Shown here piece by piece: positions 1 through 6,915 of a DNA stretch of 23,362 bases. Made by a program: the position numbers and the translations under genes. Source of the DNA: a bacterium (lineage in GTDB: Bacteria > Bacillota > Bacilli > Lactobacillales > Streptococcaceae); the NCBI GenBank assembly GCA_905221115.1, contig CAJNBX010000020.1, positions 1-23,362 on the forward strand, in the 5' to 3' direction. The notes under the pieces are model-generated. The model saw only the letters and a program-made list of their open reading frames with translations, was not told the DNA's origin and ran no database searches. Numbering within the stretch: the first letter of the stretch is position 1; each line of letters opens with the position of its first letter.

Positions 1-78
1 TTTCCACTGGTTTTTAGAATTTTTATCAGACTAACTTCCACTTGGATTAGCGGTGGAACTTAGTTTGGGAATTTACCC

Positions 79-109
79 GAAAAAACGAACCAGCTTAACT
101 GATTCGTTT
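79..109 (-). terminator. Rho-independent terminator after potD
   Basis: Arms 83-93 and 99-109 pair over 11 bp, with one position that is a G-U wobble when read on the minus strand. The loop is 5 nt and is followed on the minus strand by a run of T (plus-strand A at 80-85). It lies 16 bases past the potD stop and closes the murB-pot unit. Confidence 0.85.
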
Positions 110-124
110 CTTACGTTTAGCCTC

Positions 125-1195
125 CTACTTCCGATACATTTTAAATTGTAGGAAGAGGTCGCTATATTTTCCTGTCCATTTATGGTCAAATTTCTCATAA
201 ACTTCTAGGTGTTCCATGGTTTCAGCATCTGGATAGAAGGCCTTGTCTTCTTTTTTCTCCTCTGGGAGTAATTCCTTAGCTGGTAGGTTTGGTGTTGAAT
301 AGCCGACATACTCTGCATTTTTGAGAGCATTTTCAGGTTTCAACATAAAGTTAATAAAGGCATAGGCTGCGTCTTGGTTTTTAACTGTTTTGGGAATGAC
401 CATATTGTCGAACCAAAGGTTGCTGGCTTCTGTCGGTACCACATAGCGTAGGTTTTCATTTTTTTCTAGCATTTGGCTGGCTTCCCCAGAGAAGGTCACG
501 CCGATAGCAGCATTATTCTGAATCATGTAACCCTTCATCTCGTCGGCCACAATAGCCTTGATATTTGGAGTCAACTTGTAGAGTTTGTCTACTGTCTCTT
601 CCAACTGCTGGGTATCCTTGGAGTTGAGGCTGTATCCGAGGGAATTGAGCCCCAGTCCCAGTACCTCACGCGCCCCATCAAAAAGCATGATAGAGTTCTT
701 ATACTCTGGCTTCCAGAGGTCATCCCAATGCTCAGGCGCTTCCTCTACCATAGTTTCATTGTAGACAATTCCCAGTGTTCCCCAGAAGTAAGGAATGGAG
801 AATTTATTGCCTGGGTCAAAGGACTGGTTGAGGAACTCTGGTCCGATATTTTCAAGACCTTCAAGTTTTGAATAATCAAGCGGAACTAAGAGGTCTTCGT
901 CCTTCATCTTGTTAATCATGTATTCACTAGGGATGGCAATATCATAGGTCGTTCCACCCTGCTTAATCTTAGTATACATGGCTTCGTTGGAGTCAAAGGT
1001 CTCGTACTGGACTTGGATGCCTGTTTCTTCTGTGAATTGCTCCAAGAGTTCTGGATCGATATAGTCTCCCCAGTTGTAGATAACCAATTTTTGACTATCT
1101 CGACTATTGATTTTACTGTCTAGATGCGTCGCAATTCCCCATAAGACGAGGATAATGGCTACAATTCCTGCTAAAAATGAATAGAGTTTTTTCAT
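125..1195 (-). CDS. potD: Spermidine/putrescine-binding protein PotD
   Basis: This is the extracellular substrate-binding subunit of the PotABCD polyamine importer. It captures spermidine or putrescine outside the membrane and hands it to the PotB/PotC channel. The 356 residues match the family's usual length. A hydrophobic N-terminal segment (about residues 5-24) is followed by the binding fold, opening with YNWGDYID (about 40-47), the aromatic/acidic polyamine pocket start typical of PotD. There is no cysteine anywhere in the protein, hence no lipobox, so it may stay attached by an uncleaved signal anchor. The start ATG overlaps the potC stop by 4 bases (ATGA), which implies translational coupling, and the gene ends the operon just before a terminator. 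Function is by family recognition; the anchoring mode is inferred. Confidence 0.95.
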   Translation of the reverse strand: MKKLYSFLAGIVAIILVLWGIATHLDSKINSRDSQKLVIYNWGDYIDPELLEQFTEETGIQVQYETFDSNEAMYTKIKQGGTTYDIAIPSEYMINKMKDEDLLVPLDYSKLEGLENIGPEFLNQSFDPGNKFSIPYFWGTLGIVYNETMVEEAPEHWDDLWKPEYKNSIMLFDGAREVLGLGLNSLGYSLNSKDTQQLEETVDKLYKLTPNIKAIVADEMKGYMIQNNAAIGVTFSGEASQMLEKNENLRYVVPTEASNLWFDNMVIPKTVKNQDAAYAFINFMLKPENALKNAEYVGYSTPNLPAKELLPEEKKEDKAFYPDAETMEHLEVYEKFDHKWTGKYSDLFLQFKMYRK

Positions 1196-1965
1196 GCTTG
1201 CTCCTCCTTCTCACGTGAGATAAAGTAATATCCAACAACTAGGATAATACTAAAGAGAAAGACAAGGGCAGACAGGGCATTGATTTCTAAGGAAATCCCC
1301 TTGCGAGCACGAGAGTAAATCTCGACTGACAGGGTTGAAAAGCCATTTCCCGTCACAAAGAAGGTCACGGCAAAGTCATCTAGCGAATAGGTGAAGGCCA
1401 TGAAATAACCAGCAATAATAGACGGAGTCAGGTAAGGAAGCATGATTTCCTTGAACATCTGAAATTGACTGGCTCCCAGGTCATAGGCCGCATGAATCAT
1501 GTCACCGTTCATTTCCTTGAGACGAGGCAAGACCATCAAGACCACGATAGGAATGGAGAAGGCCACATGACTAGAAAGAACAGTCAAAAAGCCAAGTGAA
1601 AACTTGAGTTGGGTAAAGAGAATCAAGAAGCTGGCACCAATCATAACATCAGGCGCAACCATGAGGATATTATTGAGAGATAGAAAGGCTTCTTGGTATT
1701 TCTTACGAGACTGATAAATGTAAATAGCACCGAAAGTCCCGATAATGGTCGCTATCAAGGCTGATAGGAAGGCCAAGAAAAAGGTCTGAGTCACAATTAA
1801 CATAAGTCGACCATCGCCAAACATGGTTCTAAAATGGCTCAAGCTAAAGCCTGTAAAGCTGTTCATGTCGTTGCCTGCGTTAAAGGCGTAGCCAATCAGG
1901 TAAAAGATAGGCAGATAGAGGACAAGAAAGACCAGTCCCAGATAAAGGTTGGCAAATTTTTTCAT
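1192..1965 (-). CDS. potC: Spermidine/putrescine ABC transporter permease PotC
   Basis: One of two integral membrane permease subunits of the polyamine importer. The 257-residue protein has about six hydrophobic segments and the cytoplasmic EAA loop (AAYDLGASQFQMFKEIMLP) that docks onto the PotA ATPase. An upstream GTG/ATG reading would add nine residues, but I chose the ATG at 1965: it is preceded by GGAAAGGAGAG at good spacing, and its 4-base ATGA overlap with the potB stop repeats the potC/potD junction. Its position between potB and potD fits the usual potABCD order. I see nothing unusual in the coding sequence. Confidence 0.95.
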   Translation of the reverse strand: MKKFANLYLGLVFLVLYLPIFYLIGYAFNAGNDMNSFTGFSLSHFRTMFGDGRLMLIVTQTFFLAFLSALIATIIGTFGAIYIYQSRKKYQEAFLSLNNILMVAPDVMIGASFLILFTQLKFSLGFLTVLSSHVAFSIPIVVLMVLPRLKEMNGDMIHAAYDLGASQFQMFKEIMLPYLTPSIIAGYFMAFTYSLDDFAVTFFVTGNGFSTLSVEIYSRARKGISLEINALSALVFLFSIILVVGYYFISREKEEQA

Positions 1966-2768
1966 CGTTCTCTCCTTTCCTTGGTCACCCACATGGTGAC
2001 GAACATGGTCAGGATGAGAATCACACCGATGGTAGAACCCATACCGTAGTTGTCATTGGTCAGGAAGTTCTGCTCAATGGCAGTCCCCAAGGTGATAACG
2101 CGGTTCCCACCAATCAAACGGGTCAGCATGAAGAGGCTCAAGCTGGGGATAAAGACAGACTGAACTCCACTTCGCACACCGTTCATCGATAGAGGGAAGA
2201 TGACATGACGGAAGGTCTCCCACTTGGTCGCACCGAGGTCATAGCTGGCATTGATCAGATTGTTGTCCATATCGTCCAAGACATTGAAAATCGGCAATAT
2301 CATAAAGGGAAGCTCGATGTAGCTTGCGACAAAGATAAAGGAGAAATCGGTAAAGAGCAACTGCTGTGAACCGATTCCGATAAATTCCAAGAATTGGTTA
2401 ATAGAGCCATTTTGACCAAAAATCCCGATAAAGGCATAGGCTTTAAGGAGCAAATTAATCCAAGTTGGCAGAATAATCAGCATGAGCCAGAGTTGACGGT
2501 GCTTGAGACGGGTCAAAAAGAAGGCTGTTGGATAGCTGATAAGCAAGGTCACAAAGGTCACAATTCCTGCATAAAGCACTGAGTTGAAACTCATTTTGAG
2601 GTAGGTCAAATTTTGTGACGCAAAGTAAGATTTATAGTTTTCTAAACTGAATTGTCCTTCAATATTGAAAAAGGATTGACCGAAAATCAAGACCAAGGGT
2701 GCCAGGACAAAGAGTACAATCCAGAGCATGTAGGGCACTACAAAGAGTTTAGAGCTTGTTTTCTTCAT
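1962..2768 (-). CDS. potB: Spermidine/putrescine ABC transporter permease PotB
   Basis: The partner permease to PotC in the polyamine import channel. From the chosen ATG it is 268 residues, with about six membrane segments and the EAA loop [19 protein letters not shown] that contacts PotA. The start at 2768 is chosen over an upstream in-frame codon because GAGGAGGAAAGAG precedes it at proper spacing and the protein then opens MKKTSSKL, just before the first membrane helix. Its first 20 bases overlap the end of potA, and its ribosome binding site lies inside potA, so translation of the two is probably coupled. The 3' end overlaps potC by 4 bases. Confidence 0.95.
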   Translation of the reverse strand: MKKTSSKLFVVPYMLWIVLFVLAPLVLIFGQSFFNIEGQFSLENYKSYFASQNLTYLKMSFNSVLYAGIVTFVTLLISYPTAFFLTRLKHRQLWLMLIILPTWINLLLKAYAFIGIFGQNGSINQFLEFIGIGSQQLLFTDFSFIFVASYIELPFMILPIFNVLDDMDNNLINASYDLGATKWETFRHVIFPLSMNGVRSGVQSVFIPSLSLFMLTRLIGGNRVITLGTAIEQNFLTNDNYGMGSTIGVILILTMFVTMWVTKERRER

Positions 2769-3906
2769 CTCTTTCCTCCTCGATTGCATTGATCAAACCT
2801 GCTTCTTGCTCTTCAATTTCCACGTATTCTTCGATACGAGCATCGAACTCTTCTTCGGTTTCGTTGAGACGCATGATATGGATGTCTTCTGGTTCAAAGT
2901 CCAGACCGATTTCCTCACCCACGATGGCCTTACGAGTTGAGTGGATCATCCATTCATTTCCAAGTTCGTCATAGGCGATAATTTCATAGTGAACTCCACG
3001 GAAGAGTTGGGTATCCACCTTAACTTGGAGCTTGCCTTCTTCAGGAAGGGTAATACGCAAGTCCTCTGGACGAATGACGACCTCAACAGGTTCATTTGGC
3101 TTCATCCCACCATCAACAGCTTCAAAGCGTTTGCCGTTAAACTCAACCAAGTAGTCTTCGATCATGGTACCAGGCAAGATATTTGACTCACCGATAAAGG
3201 TCGCAACAAAGTGGTTAATCGGCTCATCGTAGATATCCACAGGTGTTCCAGACTGGACAATCTCGCCATCATTCATAACAAAAATCCAGTCACTCATGGC
3301 CAGCGCTTCTTCCTGATCGTGAGTGACAAAGACAAAGGTAATGCCCAATCGTTGTTGTAGTTCACGCAGTTCGTACTGCATATCTGTTCTTAATTTCAAG
3401 TCCAGCGCTGACAAAGGCTCATCCAACAAAACCACACGGGGTTGGTTGATGATGGCACGGGCAATAGCCACACGCTGGCGTTGTCCTCCAGAAAGTTTAC
3501 GGATGGAACGTTTTTCGTAACCTTCCAACTGAACCATCTTGAGAACTTCCGCTACGCGTTTCTCGATTTCTTTCTTGTCAATCTTGCGCAAGCGGAGCGG
3601 AAAGGCAACATTTTCAAACACATTCATATGTGGAAACAAGGCATAGGATTGGAAGACCGTATGGACGTCTCGCTTGTTGGTTGGAATGTCGTTGATACGA
3701 ACACCGTCCAGCAAAATATCTCCAGTCGTAGCATCCAGTAAACCTGCAATGATGTTAAGGATGGTTGATTTCCCTGAACCAGATGCGCCTAAAAGGGTGT
3801 AGAATTTCCCTTCTTCCAACTCAAAGTTGATGTCTTTGAGAACCTTGGTGTTGCTGTCTTCAAAAACTTTAGAGACGTTTTTGAATTCAATAATTGGTTT
3901 TTTCAA
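2749..3906 (-). CDS. potA: Spermidine/putrescine ABC transporter ATP-binding protein PotA
   Basis: The cytoplasmic ATPase that powers polyamine import. All nucleotide-binding motifs are intact: Walker [10 protein letters not shown] (40-48), Q-loop Q86, signature LSGGQ (138-142), Walker B VVLLDE (158-163) with catalytic E163, and switch H196. The C-terminal part (about 240-350) is the TOBE-type regulatory domain; the acidic tail is extended. At 385 residues it has the usual length. The start is a TTG at 3904-3906, since no in-frame ATG precedes the conserved MKKPIIEF opening. AAGGA lies about 11 bases upstream, rather far, and an out-of-frame ATG sits between. A 159-base leader separates it from murB, unlike the overlapping pot genes. 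Confidence 0.95.
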   Translation of the reverse strand: MKKPIIEFKNVSKVFEDSNTKVLKDINFELEEGKFYTLLGASGSGKSTILNIIAGLLDATTGDILLDGVRINDIPTNKRDVHTVFQSYALFPHMNVFENVAFPLRLRKIDKKEIEKRVAEVLKMVQLEGYEKRSIRKLSGGQRQRVAIARAIINQPRVVLLDEPLSALDLKLRTDMQYELRELQQRLGITFVFVTHDQEEALAMSDWIFVMNDGEIVQSGTPVDIYDEPINHFVATFIGESNILPGTMIEDYLVEFNGKRFEAVDGGMKPNEPVEVVIRPEDLRITLPEEGKLQVKVDTQLFRGVHYEIIAYDELGNEWMIHSTRKAIVGEEIGLDFEPEDIHIMRLNETEEEFDARIEEYVEIEEQEAGLINAIEEERDEENKL

Positions 3907-3913
3907 TTGTCAT
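3887..3913 (-). other. Eight-codon out-of-frame mini-ORF over the potA start
   Basis: ATG at 3911-3913 opens an eight-codon frame (MTIEKTNY) ending in TGA at 3887-3889. It overlaps the TTG start of potA in another frame. AAGGA lies 4 bases upstream of this ATG but 11 upstream of the TTG, so initiation here could compete with or feed potA translation. The reading is direct; a role is inference. Confidence 0.3.
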
Positions 3914-4065
3914 TTATTCCTTCTTTTTCATAGATTAACAGATCAGGGCTCTGTCAGGCCACTACTACCTCGTGTAGGAGATTGAACTGCCTACATTCTT
4001 CTGCACTAACGATAGGCTTTCACCCCCTTTCCATGACATAGCAGCAGCTTTTCAAATACAGCTTC
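3907..4065 (-). promoter_or_regulatory. Structured leader between murB and potA
   Basis: This 159-base gap sits in an otherwise tight operon. No terminator with a T-run and no convincing gene is visible in it; the longest small frame, about 24 codons from an ATG near 4034, has no ribosome binding site. The segment at 3989-3994 can pair perfectly with either 4013-4017 (GCCTA/TAGGC) or 3974-3978 (GTAGG/CCTAC). The two hairpins exclude each other, which is the layout of a switching leader. I know of no published RNA element here, and the stems are only 5 bp each. Confidence 0.35.
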
Positions 4066-4971
4066 TTACTTGCTTTCACCTAAAATACGGACTTCTCTCT
4101 CAAGAGTAACGCCAGAGTGTTCCTTGACTTTTTCGATAACAGACTCAATCAAGTCTTCGTAGTCTTTGGCCGTTCCATCTGCGACATTGATCATAAATCC
4201 TGCATGCTTTTCTGACACTTCTACGCCACCGATACGATAGCCTTTCAAGCCAGCTTCTGAAATTAATTGACCTGCAAAATGACCTACTGGACGCTTAAAG
4301 ACCGAACCACAAGATGGATATTCCAAAGGTTGCTTGAGTTCGCGTAGGTGCGTCAAGCGATCCATTTCTTGCTTGATAACTTGATGGGTTCCTGGAGCAA
4401 GGGCAAATTTAGCTGACAAGACAACTGCACCAGACTCTTGAATGGCTGAGTGGCGATACCCAAAAGCCAAATCCTGAGCAGACAGAGTCTCGATTTCTCC
4501 ATCCTTGGTCAAGACCTTACAAGACTGCAAGATGTGAGCAATCTCGCCACCATAGGCACCTGCATTCATAAAGACAGCACCGCCAACGCTCCCTGGAATG
4601 CCACAAGCAAATTCAAAACCAGTCAAACTATGACGAAGGGCAATGCGAGTTGTTTCAATCAAGTTAGCACCAGCTTCAGCTTCGATGGTATAGCCATCAA
4701 CGGAAACATTATTGAGCTTGTCACACAAGATGACAAATCCACGAATCCCACCATCACGAACGATGATATTGCTGGCATTACCAAGAACCATCCAAGGAAT
4801 ATTTTCTTGATTGGCAAATTTAACAACGCGCGCCAACTCAAAACGATTTCGTGGAAAGACCAAATAATCGGCCTCTCCACCTACTTTTGTATAACTATAG
4901 CTATGCAAGGGTTCCTTGAAACGGATATCAATTCCTTCTAAGATTTCAAGCATTTTTTCTCTTACAGACAT
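4066..4971 (-). CDS. murB: UDP-N-acetylenolpyruvoylglucosamine reductase MurB
   Basis: MurB reduces the enolpyruvyl group of UDP-GlcNAc-enolpyruvate with NADPH to give UDP-MurNAc, the second committed step of peptidoglycan precursor synthesis, using bound FAD in the cytoplasm. Seen here: the FAD-binding [12 protein letters not shown] (64-75), [21 protein letters not shown] (123-143), the catalytic serine region CGSVFKRP (S223) and the C-terminal [10 protein letters not shown] with the likely catalytic E293. The 301 residues match the short Gram-positive (type II) form. AGGAAGAG precedes the ATG. It is the first gene of the unit that carries potABCD, a pairing also remembered from pneumococcus. 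Confidence 0.95.
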   Translation of the reverse strand: MSVREKMLEILEGIDIRFKEPLHSYSYTKVGGEADYLVFPRNRFELARVVKFANQENIPWMVLGNASNIIVRDGGIRGFVILCDKLNNVSVDGYTIEAEAGANLIETTRIALRHSLTGFEFACGIPGSVGGAVFMNAGAYGGEIAHILQSCKVLTKDGEIETLSAQDLAFGYRHSAIQESGAVVLSAKFALAPGTHQVIKQEMDRLTHLRELKQPLEYPSCGSVFKRPVGHFAGQLISEAGLKGYRIGGVEVSEKHAGFMINVADGTAKDYEDLIESVIEKVKEHSGVTLEREVRILGESK

Positions 4972-5000
4972 GTCACTCTTCCTTTTACAAAATTCATTCC

Positions 5001-5029
5001 ATTATACCATTTTTAAAACCATTTGACGA
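5001..5029 (-). promoter_or_regulatory. murB promoter (extended -10)
   Basis: On the minus strand a TCGTCA box (5024-5029) lies 17 bases before TATAAT (5001-5006). The -10 is preceded by TGG, giving an extended -10. Expected transcript start is about 23 bases before the murB ATG, which leaves room for the AGGAAGAG ribosome binding site. Confidence 0.75.
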
Positions 5030-5059
5030 CCCTAAAAAAATCTTAGGCTTATTTTAAAC

Positions 5060-5082
5060 AAAAAAAGAGGTTTCCCCCTTTT
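5060..5082 (-). terminator. Terminator after the alsD/YhfC unit
   Basis: On the minus strand AAAAGGGG (5075-5082) and CCTCTTTT (5063-5070) pair over 8 bp with one G-U wobble, around a GAAA tetraloop, followed by T residues. It begins one base after the stop codon of the preceding gene and separates that unit from the murB promoter. Confidence 0.8.
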
Positions 5083-5083
5083 C

Positions 5084-5836
5084 TTATGATTTTTTGCAAA
5101 AGATAGCCTTTGTTCCATAGGCGATCAGAATGAGCTCAACTGCTAGGACAACTTCCACCAAGACTGGATTGGTCAACCAGCCAACTTGGACTAGAGATGG
5201 TGCTAGGTCAAAGAAGGCGTGTAGGCCATAGGCTGCTAGGAGATAAATCCATTTCTTCTGGCGAACAGCTTGGTAAACCCAAACAGTCAAGAGTAATTGG
5301 AAACCTAGCGCCAAGATTCTCTCAAAACCAAGCAAATAAATCTGCCAGACTGATAGCGACTGGATAGTTTTCAACATATTTTCAGACAGCAATTGCATAA
5401 CCTGTGGATTTTGCGTTTGAACTGCTGAGAGAACGATGTAGAGATTGAGCAAACTAGCAAGACCTAGGAAAATCAACTCCAAGCCACCATGCCCCAATCC
5501 ATAAGCCAAGGCATCTGCCTTTTCCAAACTTCTCTTTTTCTCCAACCATTTGAAGAAAATAAGACGAGCAGTTTCCTCAAAAAAAGCTGCCATGGCTAGA
5601 CCATAGATGATATAGACAAGTGGATGATCCTGCAAGAGGGCAATACTACCGTCTTTTTGAGGATGCAAAACCAAGATATGCACCAGTTTTTCCAAAATCT
5701 GCGAAGAGACAAAGAAGGCAACAGCCCCCAAGCCCAAGACAGCTAGATTAATCTGGTATTTCTTTCTGGCATACCAAATGCTTCCTAGCAAGAAAGCCAG
5801 CAGCAGCACCATGGTAATGATAATATGAATGGTCAT
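5084..5836 (-). CDS. YhfC-family putative intramembrane metalloprotease
   Basis: A 250-residue membrane protein with about seven hydrophobic segments. It resembles YhfC, a family related to CPBP/ABI-type intramembrane proteases. The diagnostic residues sit in membrane segments: FFEETAR (E87, E88, R91), GHGGLE (H116, E120) and LHAFFD (H206, D210), the glutamate/histidine set expected of such an active site. Substrate and role are unknown. AGGAG precedes the ATG, and the gene follows alsD with only 9 bases between them, so the two are probably co-transcribed; nothing in the sequence links it to acetoin metabolism. The stop is immediately followed by a terminator. Family call is from motif recognition; proteolytic activity is inferred. 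Confidence 0.8.
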   Translation of the reverse strand: MTIHIIITMVLLLAFLLGSIWYARKKYQINLAVLGLGAVAFFVSSQILEKLVHILVLHPQKDGSIALLQDHPLVYIIYGLAMAAFFEETARLIFFKWLEKKRSLEKADALAYGLGHGGLELIFLGLASLLNLYIVLSAVQTQNPQVMQLLSENMLKTIQSLSVWQIYLLGFERILALGFQLLLTVWVYQAVRQKKWIYLLAAYGLHAFFDLAPSLVQVGWLTNPVLVEVVLAVELILIAYGTKAIFCKKS

Positions 5837-5845
5837 TTTCTTCTC

Positions 5846-6577
5846 CTATTCTGCCTTTTCAATATCTTTTTTCATCTCGTCAACGTTGAACTTAGCAAAC
5901 AAATATTGACGGTCTTGGACTGGGAAACGTTGGTCCAACTGGTCAACTGCTCCTACCTCGATAATGCCTTCCTTGATGACAAAGTCCATGACATGCCCAC
6001 CGAAGGTCAAATCATCTGAGATGAAGTGCAGATGGTAGCCTGCCACACTGACACCATGAAAAATCTCTGGCGTCCAGAAACCAACGATGGTTCCCGCAAC
6101 ATTGTCACGACTATATTCAGGTTGATGGGTTGCGACATCAGCAAACTTGGTATCTGGTGTCGACTTGGGAATCATGCGCACATGCATATGCGAAAATTCC
6201 CCACGAATCTTGATAGAGCGGAAAAGATTTTCCCCATCATAATAAGACTCAATTCGTTCTTCCAATTCCTTGTCTGTCATCTCAAAGCGCTGGCGGAAAA
6301 TAACTTCTGCCTGATGCGGTACCACTGCTGCATAAGGAATAAGGGCATCTGGTGATACTTCTACAATTTCTGGTTGCTCTCCTGAGCCTTTGGCTTGATA
6401 AGCCTTGCCATCCAAGACAATCAATTCCCCATCAATAGAATCCAAAGTTCCCAAACCAAGGTCACCATGCTCTAGCAATTCTCCTACTGTCATGGTACCA
6501 CCATAAAGGCCTGCCATCAAGGCTCCGAGGGTATTGTATTGAAATAATTTCACTGGTTCCTGCACGTTCTTATCCAT
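5846..6577 (-). CDS. alsD: Alpha-acetolactate decarboxylase
   Basis: This cytoplasmic zinc enzyme converts (S)-2-acetolactate to (R)-acetoin and CO2, draining pyruvate-derived acid to a neutral product and competing with valine/leucine synthesis for acetolactate. The 243 residues match the family. The zinc ligands are visible in GYHLHFISDDLTFGGH (H182, H184, H195), and IRGEF carries the likely catalytic arginine R125. The start ATG has only a weak ribosome binding site (AAGAAAGAG). The likely promoter lies about 235 bases upstream, beyond a BOX repeat, so the mRNA leader contains the BOX. A divergent MocR regulator suggests control by it. Also known as budA. Confidence 0.93.
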   Translation of the reverse strand: MDKNVQEPVKLFQYNTLGALMAGLYGGTMTVGELLEHGDLGLGTLDSIDGELIVLDGKAYQAKGSGEQPEIVEVSPDALIPYAAVVPHQAEVIFRQRFEMTDKELEERIESYYDGENLFRSIKIRGEFSHMHVRMIPKSTPDTKFADVATHQPEYSRDNVAGTIVGFWTPEIFHGVSVAGYHLHFISDDLTFGGHVMDFVIKEGIIEVGAVDQLDQRFPVQDRQYLFAKFNVDEMKKDIEKAE

Positions 6578-6593
6578 TCTCTTTCTTGTCTGT

Positions 6594-6792
6594 TATACTC
6601 AATGAAAATCAAAGAGCAAACTAGGAAGCGAGCCGCAGGCTGCTCAAAGCACTGCTTTGAGGTTGTAGATAAGACTGACGAAGTCAGCTCAAAACACTGT
6701 TTTGAGGTTGTGGATAAAACTGACGAAGTCAGTAACCATATCTACGGCAAGGCGAAGCTGACGTGGTTTGAAGAGATTTTCGAAGAGTATTA
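6594..6792 (-). repeat. BOX element, boxA-boxB-boxB-boxC
   Basis: Read on the minus strand it starts with boxA (about 6732-6792), which contains the CTACGGCAAGGCG-type core on the opposite strand. Two 45-base boxB copies follow at 6687-6731 and 6642-6686, differing at several positions, then boxC (about 6594-6641) ending in the characteristic TTGAGTAT. This is the modular BOX repeat of S. pneumoniae and relatives, seen here directly by its modules. It occupies most of the 338-base gap between alsD and the MocR gene and lies downstream of the predicted alsD promoter. Confidence 0.9.
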
Positions 6793-6812
6793 TTCTATAA
6801 ATGTTACTCCTA

Positions 6813-6841
6813 AGTATACCACATTTGCCCCTAGATGTGAA
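6813..6841 (-). promoter_or_regulatory. alsD promoter upstream of the BOX
   Basis: On the minus strand TTCACA (6836-6841) lies 17 bases before TATACT (6813-6818), which is preceded by TGG as an extended -10. Transcription would start near 6806 and run through the whole BOX element before alsD. Confidence 0.7.
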
Positions 6842-6859
6842 CGAGAGAAACACCCTAGA
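6829..6859. promoter_or_regulatory. Direct repeat CCCTAGA, candidate MocR operator
   Basis: CCCTAGA occurs at 6829-6835 and again at 6853-6859, 24 bases apart. One copy is inside the spacer of the alsD promoter and the other directly upstream of the -35 of the divergent regulator gene. Known MocR regulators such as GabR and PdxR bind spaced direct repeats. Assignment is inference. Confidence 0.35.
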
Positions 6860-6861
6860 CA

Positions 6862-6890
6862 TTGCCAAGAAGGAAAAAAAAGGGTACAAT
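6862..6890 (+). promoter_or_regulatory. Promoter of the MocR regulator gene
   Basis: TTGCCA (6862-6867) and TACAAT (6885-6890) are separated by 17 bases, 25 bases before the ATG. It is divergent from the alsD promoter, their -35 boxes being about 20 bases apart, so one regulator could act on both. Confidence 0.75.
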
Positions 6891-6915
6891 GTAACAAAAT
6901 CAAGGGAGGTCTGGA

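Noticed and set aside
1..78. Small dyad TTCCAC (36-41) / GTGGAA (53-58) downstream of the pot terminator
   Set aside because: Only 6 bp with an 11-base loop and no T-run; no gene or known repeat could be supported in this stretch.
4012..4036. 24-codon small ORF in the murB-potA gap
   Set aside because: No ribosome binding site before its ATG and nothing recognisable; kept only as part of the leader description.
4450..4941. Plus-strand open frame of 163 codons opposite murB
   Set aside because: Antisense to the conserved murB reading; composition follows murB codons and no start signal is seen.
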